Below, one piece after another: positions 1 to 5,763 of a stretch of DNA of 8,626 bases; the stretch's first letter is position 1; every line of letters starts with the position of its first letter. The notes below the pieces were generated by a model that was not told the DNA's origin, ran no database searches, and saw nothing but the letters and a program-made list of their open reading frames with translations. This DNA is from Candidatus Schekmanbacteria bacterium (GTDB lineage: Bacteria > Schekmanbacteria > GWA2-38-11 > J061), in assembly GCA_003695725.1 (NCBI GenBank), contig RFHX01000166.1, positions 1-8,626 on the forward strand, read 5' to 3'. The position numbers and the translations under genes were made by a program.

Positions 1-1185
1 TCTCTTTTGCTTGAAAGATTAAAAAAAGAAATCCTCTCAAACGATTTGATCAGTGTTTATTATGAAAGTGTTGTTGAAGATGTGCGCGGATTTATGGGCA
101 ATTTTGAAGTAAAAATCAGCCAAAGAGGTAATGGAGGAATAAGCCCTTTCAAATGCGGAGTTGTTGTAGTGGCAACAGGAGGCAAGGAATATAAGGGGAA
201 TGAATACCTCTATGGTGAGAGTGAAAATGTCAAAACTCAGCTTGAACTCGAGGAAATACTAAAAGAAAACCCGGATGAAATTAGTAATCTAAAAAGAGTT
301 GCAATGATACAATGTGTTGGGTCAAGAAATGAAGAAAGACCATATTGTTCGAGAATATGCTGTACGGAAGCGATAAAGAATGCACTCAAAGTGAAGGAAC
401 TTTCTCCTGATACTGAAGTTGTCGTTTATTATAGAGATATCCGCGCTTTTGGATTTAGGGAGAAATATTATACAAAGGCAAGGGAGAAGGGCATCATTTT
501 TATCTGTTTTAATGAAGAAGAACCGCCTGAAGTAGAGGAGAAGGAAGGAAAAATCAGGATAACTGTAAAAGATAGGGTTTTGGGATTAAAGGTAAGCCAA
601 ACATTCGATTTGCTTGCGTTGAGTATGGCAGTTGTGCCTTATGAAGAAAACAAAGCGGTATCTGATGCTTTGAAAATTCCCTTGACTGCTGATGGATTTT
701 TCCTTGAAGCGCATATGAAACTTAAACCCGTGGATTTTGCATCAGAAGGAATATTTCTTTGCGGAATGGCGCATTTCCCAAAGTTTATGGAGGAGAGTAT
801 AGCGCAAGCACTTGCAGTTTGCGGGCGAGCAAATACTATTCTTGCAAAAGATAAACTTTATGTTGGAGGATCAATTGCAGTTGTAGATGAAAACAAGTGT
901 GCATCCTGTTTGACCTGTGTGAGGACTTGCCCTTATCAGGTACCAAAAATTTTGGATAGAGTAGCACATATAGAAGTTGCCCAGTGTCAGGGATGTGGCA
1001 CCTGTGCGGCTGAATGTCCTAATAAAGCGATCCAGCTTCTTCATTACACAGATGAACAAGTTATAGCAAAGTGTAATTCATTTACATTGCAAGAAGAGAA
1101 ATTAAAGAAAGAGAGAGAGGAAAAGAAGAAAGAATTGGGAGAAAGTTCCCAAGAATTGCAGCAAGAAAAACAAAATCATCAATAA
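1..1185 (+). CDS. hdrA: HdrA, heterodisulfide reductase flavoprotein subunit A, C-terminal part (5' truncated)
   Basis: The reading frame is open at base 1, so the N-terminal part lies outside the window; about 394 residues of a usual 650 or more are present. HdrA is the FAD-binding hub of the cytoplasmic Hdr complex, where electron pairs from MvhD are split (or merged) between HdrB/HdrC and a low-potential ferredoxin. Numbering from the TTG at base 7, residues 103-119 read CVGSRNEERPYCSRICC, the HdrA signature whose cysteines are expected to hold a 4Fe-4S cluster near the flavin. Two ferredoxin motifs of form CX2CX2CX3CP begin at residues 298 and 327. The last 45 or so residues are a Lys/Glu/Gln-rich tail that could be a coiled coil. 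The stop is followed three bases later by the annotated mvhD ATG, so the two genes are one transcription unit. The family assignment is very secure; which electron donors and acceptors are used cannot be read from this fragment. Confidence 0.95.
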   Translation, partial: SLLLERLKKEILSNDLISVYYESVVEDVRGFMGNFEVKISQRGNGGISPFKCGVVVVATGGKEYKGNEYLYGESENVKTQLELEEILKENPDEISNLKRVAMIQCVGSRNEERPYCSRICCTEAIKNALKVKELSPDTEVVVYYRDIRAFGFREKYYTKAREKGIIFICFNEEEPPEVEEKEGKIRITVKDRVLGLKVSQTFDLLALSMAVVPYEENKAVSDALKIPLTADGFFLEAHMKLKPVDFASEGIFLCGMAHFPKFMEESIAQALAVCGRANTILAKDKLYVGGSIAVVDENKCASCLTCVRTCPYQVPKILDRVAHIEVAQCQGCGTCAAECPNKAIQLLHYTDEQVIAKCNSFTLQEEKLKKEREEKKKELGESSQELQQEKQNHQ

Positions 1186-1188
1186 ATT

Positions 1189-1674
1189 ATGGAAGAGCTA
1201 AAAGAAGATAGAGAACTAAGAGGCGAAGGCGAAATGATGACTTCAGGCGATTATGAGCCGGAAGTCATAGCTTTTTGTTGTTATTATTGCGCATTTGCAG
1301 CGGCTGATATGGCTGGGTCATTGCGACTTCAATATCCTGCAAATGTGAAGATTATCAGGATACCCTGCACAGGCAAACTTGACATTGTTTATATATTGTC
1401 TGCCTTTGAAAATGGAGCGGATGCTGTGTTCGTAGCAGGATGCCTTGAAGGCAACTGCCATTATTTAAAGGGCAACATTCGTGCAAAAGCGCGTGTGATG
1501 AGCTTGAAAAAGATGTTTGAAGAAATAGGAATTGAACCTGAACGGCTTGAAATGTTCAATATGTCCTCTTCAATGGGACAGGCATTTGCAGAAGCGGCAA
1601 CGGAGATGACGCAAAGGGCACTTAAATTAGGAAGAAGTCCTGTTATTACGGGAAGGAAAAAGAAGAATGAGTGA
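1189..1674 (+). CDS. mvhD: MvhD-like hydrogenase delta subunit (2Fe-2S electron-transfer protein of the Hdr complex)
   Basis: The product is 161 residues from the first ATG. MvhD passes electrons from a hydrogenase, formate dehydrogenase or other donor to the flavin of HdrA through a 2Fe-2S cluster. The family cysteines are visible: FCCYYCAFAAAD (C30, C31, C34), IPCTGKLD (C60) and GCLEGNCHY (C85, C90), followed by the usual GN. An extra cysteine (C30) precedes the first conserved one. The ATG at 1189 has no good ribosome site. Two in-frame ATGs at 1234 and 1237 lie 10-13 bases after AAGAGG (1218-1223), and would give a protein of about 145 residues starting close before the conserved core, as is usual, so the true start may be there. 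The gene lies between hdrA and hdrC and overlaps hdrC by 8 bases. The donor complex that would dock here is not in the window. Confidence 0.92.
   Translation: MEELKEDRELRGEGEMMTSGDYEPEVIAFCCYYCAFAAADMAGSLRLQYPANVKIIRIPCTGKLDIVYILSAFENGADAVFVAGCLEGNCHYLKGNIRAKARVMSLKKMFEEIGIEPERLEMFNMSSSMGQAFAEAATEMTQRALKLGRSPVITGRKKKNE
1218..1223 (+). promoter_or_regulatory. Internal ribosome-binding site suggesting a later mvhD start
   Basis: AAGAGG lies 10 bases before the ATG at 1234 and 13 before the ATG at 1237, whereas nothing purine-rich of Shine-Dalgarno form stands at a good distance before the ATG at 1189. Starting at 1234 or 1237 removes a charged 15-16 residue extension that is not typical of MvhD. 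This is a sequence observation plus a family-length argument. Alignment to homologues would settle it. Confidence 0.4.
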
Positions 1675-2242
1675 GATTACACTTGAAAATAAAACAAAGG
1701 AATTTCGTGAGCTGATTGAGAAAATCAGCAGGCAGAATGTAAATGCCTGTTATCAGTGCCTTAAATGTAGTGCGGGATGTCCAATGGCAGATGAGATGGA
1801 TTATACACCGGCGCAGATAATTCATGCAATACGTTTGGGGCTGGAAGATTATGTGATTACAAGCGGCACTATATGGGTATGTGTAAGTTGTGAAACCTGC
1901 TCCACAAGATGCCCGCAGGGAGTCGATATTGCCCATATAATGGATGCGGCTCGAAATATAGCATATAGGCGCGGGATTAATCCGCCAGCAGAATCAAGGG
2001 AGATTTCTGACTTTTACACTGTTGCTCTTAATAACATAAGGGCTTATGGACGGATGTATGAGCTTGGTTTGGTATTAGGGCATAAAATAAAGACAGGCGA
2101 CTATTTTAAAGATATGAAGCTTGGTATGAAGATGGGATTGAAAGGGAAGCTTAAACTTCTGCCAGCAAGAATACGCAATGTCAAAGCTATTGATAAGATA
2201 TTCAAGAAAGTTTCTGAAATTGAAGAGAAGGAAAAGGTATGA
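1667..2242 (+). CDS. hdrC: HdrC, heterodisulfide reductase 4Fe-4S subunit C
   Basis: HdrC is the electron relay between the HdrA flavin and the catalytic HdrB. The 191-residue product has exactly two 4Fe-4S motifs: CYQCLKCSAGCP (C28, C31, C34, C38) and CVSCETCSTRCP (C72, C75, C78, C82). The second is followed by QGVDIAHIMDAAR, typical of HdrC. There are no membrane segments, so it is the soluble, HdrABC-type subunit rather than the HdrE/DsrM-linked type. The C-terminal 50 residues are Lys-rich. The length matches the family. The ATG overlaps the end of mvhD by 8 bases (ATGAGTGA) with purine-rich GGAAGG/AAGAAG just upstream, and its stop overlaps the hdrB start (ATGA), so translation of mvhD-hdrC-hdrB is likely coupled. 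Confidence 0.95.
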   Translation: MSEITLENKTKEFRELIEKISRQNVNACYQCLKCSAGCPMADEMDYTPAQIIHAIRLGLEDYVITSGTIWVCVSCETCSTRCPQGVDIAHIMDAARNIAYRRGINPPAESREISDFYTVALNNIRAYGRMYELGLVLGHKIKTGDYFKDMKLGMKMGLKGKLKLLPARIRNVKAIDKIFKKVSEIEEKEKV

Positions 2243-3111
2243 GTTATTCATATTATCCGGGTTGTTCGCTTCATTCAACAGGTGCAGAATATGATGTTTC
2301 CATAAAATTCGTTTTTAAAAAACTCGGAATTGAATTTGAAGAGATAAAAGGATGGAACTGCTGTGGGACAACTCCTGCGCATTGCACTTCAAAATATCTA
2401 TCAATAGCTTTGCCCGCGAGAAATTTGAAACTTGTCGAGGATTCTGGCAATAGTAAAGTTGCTGTGCCTTGCGCTTCCTGTTTTTCAAGGCTGAAGAGGG
2501 CACGATACGAGATATCGCAGGACAAGGAGTTGGCGCAGAAGGTCAATGAGATTATAGAAGCAGATTTTTCAAACACTGTTGATGTCATTCATCCCCTTGA
2601 CATTATAAAGAACGATATTGGAATCGATAGGTTGAAAGAAAAGATGGAAAAATCTCTTTCAGGCATAAGAGTTGCCTGTTACTATGGATGTCTTATGACG
2701 AGGCCTCCTGAAGTAACTGAGTTTGATAACTGTGAATATCCTGTTATTATGGATGAAATACTTTCAGAAATGGGTGCAGAGCCAATAGATTGGGGGTATA
2801 AAACCGATTGCTGTGGAGCAAGTTTTTCCATTTCGAGAATCAGTTCTTCCTTGAAGCTAATGAGTAAAATTTTTAAAGATGTTGCTTCAAGAGGTGCAGA
2901 CTGCATTTCTGTTGCCTGTCCATTGTGCCATGCAAATTTGGATACGAGACAGGAAGATATCAATAATGCGGAAGGCACAAAATATAGCATTCCTGTCTTC
3001 TATTTTTCTGAGCTATTAGCCCTAGCCCTTGGTGCAAAGAAGGGAGACCTTGCATTTAGAAAACATATTATAGACCCATCTGTGATTCTTCAGCAGTATG
3101 ATATTGGATAA
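2239..3111 (+). CDS. hdrB: HdrB, heterodisulfide reductase catalytic subunit B
   Basis: HdrB carries the disulfide-active site: each of two cysteine-rich (CCG) domains binds a noncubane 4Fe-4S cluster. Both motifs are complete here. The first is C9-X31-C41C42-X35-C78-X2-C81; the second is C151-X39-C191C192-X34-C227-X2-C230. Each CC is followed by G (NCCG, DCCG). At 290 residues it has the usual length. The start overlaps the hdrC stop (ATGA at 2239-2242) and follows AGAGAAGGAAAAGG, a good ribosome site. In methanogens the substrate is the CoM-S-S-CoB heterodisulfide. In bacteria without those thiols the physiological disulfide is usually unknown; a lipoyl disulfide is one possibility given the gene cluster downstream, but that is inference only. 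Confidence 0.95.
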   Translation: MSYSYYPGCSLHSTGAEYDVSIKFVFKKLGIEFEEIKGWNCCGTTPAHCTSKYLSIALPARNLKLVEDSGNSKVAVPCASCFSRLKRARYEISQDKELAQKVNEIIEADFSNTVDVIHPLDIIKNDIGIDRLKEKMEKSLSGIRVACYYGCLMTRPPEVTEFDNCEYPVIMDEILSEMGAEPIDWGYKTDCCGASFSISRISSSLKLMSKIFKDVASRGADCISVACPLCHANLDTRQEDINNAEGTKYSIPVFYFSELLALALGAKKGDLAFRKHIIDPSVILQQYDIG

Positions 3112-3126
3112 ATAATTTTCCCGATT

Positions 3127-3131
3127 GGAGG
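3127..3131 (+). promoter_or_regulatory. Strong Shine-Dalgarno site of the DUF3088-like gene
   Basis: GGAGG stands six bases before the ATG at 3138, in the 26-base gap after hdrB. It fixes the start of the small gene and shows that the gene is a genuinely translated member of the Hdr operon rather than a chance frame. Confidence 0.7.
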
Positions 3132-3137
3132 TATCTT

Positions 3138-3488
3138 ATGGCAAGACCAATCTTATTCCTTTTAAAACCGGGATTTTTTGATGGCAGTGAAGGTCCCTTT
3201 TTTTGTCCTGATTGTGCAATGGTTGAAGGTTTTTTGGCTTATATGCCTCAGATTGGGGATGAAGTTGAAATTAGAAGAATAGATTTTAAGAAACCAAGAA
3301 AGGAAATTGTCGAACTTCTTGGAGAAGAAAATCAGGGATGTCCCGTCCTTATTCTTACGAATGATGCAGATAATGTTTCTGATGAAATTAAAAGGAGTCA
3401 AACAACAGGGCGAAGCTTTATAGCTGGTGCTCTGGAAATTTGTCGTTTTTTAGGCAAAAAATTCAGATTTGCCATACCTCATTCTTAG
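3138..3488 (+). CDS. DUF3088-like thioredoxin-fold protein with CPDC motif
   Basis: This is a small cytosolic protein of 116 residues. It opens with ARPILFLLKPGF, then FFCPDC (C23-X2-C26) followed by MVEGFLAY, and later GEENQGCPVLIL around residues 62-73. That order matches the DUF3088 family as I remember it: a thioredoxin-like fold with an N-terminal CxxC and a second Cys followed by a probable cis-proline (C68-P69). The function of the family is not established. The sequence suggests thiol-disulfide or metal-binding chemistry. It lies 26 bases after hdrB with its own strong ribosome site and no visible terminator between, so it is probably co-transcribed with hdrA-mvhD-hdrCB and could be a thiol redox partner or maturation factor for the complex. 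The family call is fairly secure; the role is inference. Confidence 0.75.
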   Translation: MARPILFLLKPGFFDGSEGPFFCPDCAMVEGFLAYMPQIGDEVEIRRIDFKKPRKEIVELLGEENQGCPVLILTNDADNVSDEIKRSQTTGRSFIAGALEICRFLGKKFRFAIPHS

Positions 3489-3544
3489 GAAAAGCTCCGA
3501 AATTTTAACTTTCAGACAGATTCTGTTATCCTCTTGAAATTAAA

Positions 3545-5014
3545 ATGACACCTGCAAAAATTGAAAAATTCGTAATTGTTCTTCTAATTGCCATTGCTAT
3601 TTTTTTTATATTTCTTCGTTTCATCCATTTGAAAGCAGATTTTCCTTCAAGCATAACATGGTCAAGTGCGCTTTATACCGATGAAGGATGGTATTCAAGC
3701 GGCGCAATATCTTATGTGCTTAGCGGCAATTGGTATAGGAAGGGAGATTTCAACCCGGCAATCAATATGCCACTGTTTCATTTGATTCAATTCGTCGTAT
3801 TTTCATTATTGGGAAAGAGTTTGTTCTCTGCAAGAATTACAGGCGTATTTTTTTTCATACTCCTTACAATTTTAGCCACCTTATTGGCGTATAGGTATGT
3901 TGATAAGAAAGGGGCTTTTTTCACTGCTTTTTTCCTTTCTATCAACTATATCCTTTTTTCATATTCTCGCCTTTCGCTTCTTGAAATTACTATGGTATCA
4001 TTTGTTCTCCTTTCATTGTTTACAGTTTCATCTTTCAGAGGATCGAACGATTTTCTCGTTATAACTGTATCATCTTTGATTCTGTTTCTTGCGCAATTAG
4101 TCAAAGCAACTGCCTTTTTTGCCATTCCTCTTTTGATTTATATTTCATTAATGAGAAGTGAAAGATGGAGAAAAAAGTTTTTATTTACTCTTACCATCCT
4201 ATCTTCTTTTTTTATTTCAACAGTATTCTACAATATTTATGTAAGAAGTATTTATCCTGAAGACTTTTCCTATTTTAAAACAATCAATGTTGATGAAAGA
4301 ATGTTGACAGACGGGTTTTCAGTATGCAAAAACTTTTACCAATCTCTTTTGGCAGGACGATTGATAGAGCCCTTTATTTACATAATCGTGATGATTATTT
4401 GTTTTATTGCTTTTTTGTCTTCTGAAGAATTTAGAAGAAATAAAATCGTCATTCTGTCTCTATTATGGATTGCTTCTTATAGCGGCGTATTGGCTTTCAG
4501 TAAATATCATCCCCCTCGTTATTTTCTGCCTTTGGCAGTACCCATTGCTTTTTTATTTGGAATTGTTATCTCCTTCATTTGGCGGAAATCAAGCAGAAAG
4601 TATGCCATTTTTGTTTCGTTGCTCGTTGTTGTGTATTTGCTTTTTTTCGATGGCTACAAAATTGTAAAATACATAACAAATCCTCATTATAGTTTTTTTA
4701 ATATGTCAAAAGAAATTAACAAGATTGTCCTCAAGGAAAATTCCTCTGATGAAAGAATGATTTTAATGGGGGATTTCGCTGATTCTATTGCATTGACTGC
4801 AAATGTTTATCCAATAAATGCAAAAGTAGGGACAAAGCAGTTGAACTGGAAAATAAGGAAATATTCTCCTCAATATTTTGTTTCTCTTGGGAAGGATGCG
4901 AGCACTTTAGGTTTGTTGTCTAAAAGCTGTAAAGTGAAAAAAATTGGCGAATGGAATGTCTTTGATAACTATTATTTTGGAAGAAAAGTCTTGCTGTACA
5001 GGTTATCAAAGTAG
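3545..5014 (+). CDS. GT39/ArnT-like multi-pass membrane glycosyltransferase
   Basis: This 489-residue integral membrane protein has about 11 predicted helices by eye, at roughly residues 8-28, 78-97, 103-122, 124-142, 150-165, 170-205 (long, perhaps two), 214-232, 273-292, 301-318, 325-347 and 353-371. A soluble C-terminal domain of about 115 residues follows. After the first helix comes LYTDEGWYSSGA with D46-E47, the acidic pair in the first extracytoplasmic loop that is catalytic in polyprenyl-phosphate-dependent GT-C enzymes (PMT, ArnT, PMT_2). The segment NPAINMPLFHL resembles the HPPL-type motif that follows it. Such enzymes move a sugar from a polyprenyl-phosphate carrier to a lipid or protein outside the membrane; donor and acceptor cannot be told here. 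The ATG has no clear ribosome site. The gene has no functional link to the redox genes on either side and may be an insertion. Its T-rich composition fits the hydrophobic product. Confidence 0.8.
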   Translation: MTPAKIEKFVIVLLIAIAIFFIFLRFIHLKADFPSSITWSSALYTDEGWYSSGAISYVLSGNWYRKGDFNPAINMPLFHLIQFVVFSLLGKSLFSARITGVFFFILLTILATLLAYRYVDKKGAFFTAFFLSINYILFSYSRLSLLEITMVSFVLLSLFTVSSFRGSNDFLVITVSSLILFLAQLVKATAFFAIPLLIYISLMRSERWRKKFLFTLTILSSFFISTVFYNIYVRSIYPEDFSYFKTINVDERMLTDGFSVCKNFYQSLLAGRLIEPFIYIIVMIICFIAFLSSEEFRRNKIVILSLLWIASYSGVLAFSKYHPPRYFLPLAVPIAFLFGIVISFIWRKSSRKYAIFVSLLVVVYLLFFDGYKIVKYITNPHYSFFNMSKEINKIVLKENSSDERMILMGDFADSIALTANVYPINAKVGTKQLNWKIRKYSPQYFVSLGKDASTLGLLSKSCKVKKIGEWNVFDNYYFGRKVLLYRLSK

Positions 5015-5028
5015 AGGACAGGGGACAC
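5014..5028 (+). other. G-rich GGACA/GGGGACA tandem element just after the glycosyltransferase stop
   Basis: The bases GAGGACAGGGGACAC begin at the last base of the stop codon. Two near-copies of GGGACA stand in tandem in otherwise very AT-rich DNA. Sequences of this look often belong to dispersed intergenic repeats in MAG-type genomes, sometimes linked to Y1 (REP) transposases, but no second copy or transposase is present in this window. It is recorded as a compositional oddity only. Confidence 0.25.
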
Positions 5029-5094
5029 ATCGATTTGCCGGAGCTTTCTTTTTTATTTTTCAGTTTTTTTTGTGTTAGAAAAAATAGATAAGGA

Positions 5095-5196
5095 ATGTTG
5101 AAAATACTTCTGATGAGATATGGCTTGATATATTTTTATAAAAAGGTAAAAGGAAAAAACTTGAAAAGAATAGTTAGAGCATTTTTAAATGATTAA
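5095..5196 (+). CDS. Possible small ORF (33 residues), hydrophobic and basic
   Basis: An ATG at 5095 opens a frame of 33 sense codons ending in TAA. The product begins MLKILLMRYGLIYFYKKVKG and continues with a Lys/Arg-rich half ending RAFLND, about one third basic residues. An open frame of this length is unusual, though not impossible, in DNA this AT-rich. AAGG lies immediately before the ATG, too close for an ordinary Shine-Dalgarno, so translation is doubtful. It could be a small membrane-associated protein, the remnant of a longer gene, or chance. I recognise no family. Confidence 0.18.
   Translation: MLKILLMRYGLIYFYKKVKGKNLKRIVRAFLND
5161..5190 (+). promoter_or_regulatory. Candidate sigma-70-type promoter upstream of the GcvH-like gene
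   Basis: TTGAAA (5161-5166) is followed after 18 bases by TTAAAT (5185-5190), which matches the -10 consensus at four of six positions. It would leave a leader of about 45 bases before the gcvH-like ATG. The 227-base gap before this gene is the longest in the window, so a promoter for the lipoylation module is expected here. The DNA is so AT-rich that such matches arise by chance, and this one lies inside the possible small ORF. Confidence 0.25.
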
Positions 5197-5227
5197 CAAA
5201 TTATAGAAGAGAATAATCATATTTTTT

Positions 5228-5235
5228 AAAGGAGG
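5228..5235 (+). promoter_or_regulatory. Near-perfect Shine-Dalgarno site of the GcvH-like gene
   Basis: AAAGGAGG lies six bases before the ATG at 5242. It is the strongest ribosome site in the window, which fits a carrier protein needed in larger amounts than the enzymes that modify it. Confidence 0.75.
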
Positions 5236-5241
5236 AATAAT

Positions 5242-5691
5242 ATGGCAAAGATAGAAGGTTATGAAATGCCTGATGAGCTTTACTATCATACTGAGCATAG
5301 TTGGGCAAGAGTGGAAGATGGAAATGTAAGAGTTGGTATGACAGATTTTTTCCAGCAACAGGCAGGGGCTGTGGTGTATGTCGATTTGCCTGATGAAGAT
5401 GATGATGTAGAGGCAGGAGAAGTTTGCGGCAAAATTCAGACAAGAAAGTGGATAGGAAAACTTGTAGCACCTGTTGGAGGAACGATAATAGAAGTGAACG
5501 AAGAGGTCAATGAAGATAATACGCTTATAAATAAAGATCCTTACAATGAGGGATGGATTCTTCTCATTGAACCTTCAAATCTCGATGAAGACCTCGGCAA
5601 TTTAATCCATGGCGATAAAGTTGAAGAATGGATCAAATCTGAAATCAAGAGGGCAGAAGAATTGAAAGCGCAAGGTGGAGGCGGAGAATAA
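5242..5691 (+). CDS. gcvH: GcvH-like lipoyl carrier protein with atypical lipoylation motif
   Basis: The product is 149 residues, slightly longer than a usual GcvH (about 125-130), mainly through an acidic/Lys-rich C-terminal tail ending in QGGGGE. The GcvH plan is clear: YYHTEHSWARVEDGNVRVGMTDF (17-36 region), a hammerhead-type lipoyl domain, VYVDLPDEDDDVEAGEVCG, then KLVAPVGGTIIEVNEEVN and NKDPYNEGWILLI. The lipoyl lysine is K69 (codon 5446-5448), but the usual ESVKA context is replaced by QTRKW. Such variants occur in GcvH paralogues and lipoate-binding proteins that do not serve glycine cleavage. No GcvP or GcvT is seen, while a lipoate ligase and two radical SAM genes follow directly. 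I therefore read it as the dedicated carrier of this module, possibly a redox partner of the Hdr complex upstream. The GcvH family is secure; a role outside glycine cleavage is inference. Confidence 0.88.
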   Translation: MAKIEGYEMPDELYYHTEHSWARVEDGNVRVGMTDFFQQQAGAVVYVDLPDEDDDVEAGEVCGKIQTRKWIGKLVAPVGGTIIEVNEEVNEDNTLINKDPYNEGWILLIEPSNLDEDLGNLIHGDKVEEWIKSEIKRAEELKAQGGGGE

Positions 5692-5717
5692 ATTCTCTCT
5701 GCAACCCTCTTTTGGAG

Positions 5718-5740
5718 TAAATATCATCGTATTTATTTTT
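5718..5740 (+). terminator. Weak AT-only hairpin with T-run between the carrier and ligase genes
   Basis: TAAATA (5718-5723) can pair with TATTTA (5730-5735) around the loop TCATCG, and five T follow (5736-5740). With no G-C pair in the stem it would be a feeble terminator at best. It may act as a partial stop or mRNA end point that lowers expression of the ligase relative to the carrier. The ligase gene resumes 24 bases later with its own ribosome site. Confidence 0.25.
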
Positions 5741-5747
5741 AAATCAT

Positions 5748-5755
5748 AGGAGAGG
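5748..5755 (+). promoter_or_regulatory. Shine-Dalgarno site fixing the GTG start of the ligase gene
   Basis: AGGAGAGG stands eight bases before the GTG at 5764. The next in-frame ATG lies beyond the RRSTGGG catalytic motif, so the GTG start is required for a working ligase. Confidence 0.75.
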
Positions 5756-5763
5756 ATTGAAAA

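Noticed and set aside
1-3111. Sulfur-oxidising sHdr system
   Set aside because: That system has two hdrB and two hdrC genes and no MvhD. Here there is one of each, HdrB has both complete cysteine motifs, and MvhD is present. Only the lipoylation genes recall sHdr loci.
4407-4667. Forward frame of 86 codons inside the glycosyltransferase
   Set aside because: It is an out-of-frame shadow of a hydrophobic coding region; its apparent hydrophobicity comes from the T-rich codons of the real gene.
5048-5072. T-rich runs after the glycosyltransferase as a rho-independent terminator
   Set aside because: No G-C stem can be found directly upstream of the T-runs, so they are probably just AT-rich spacer.
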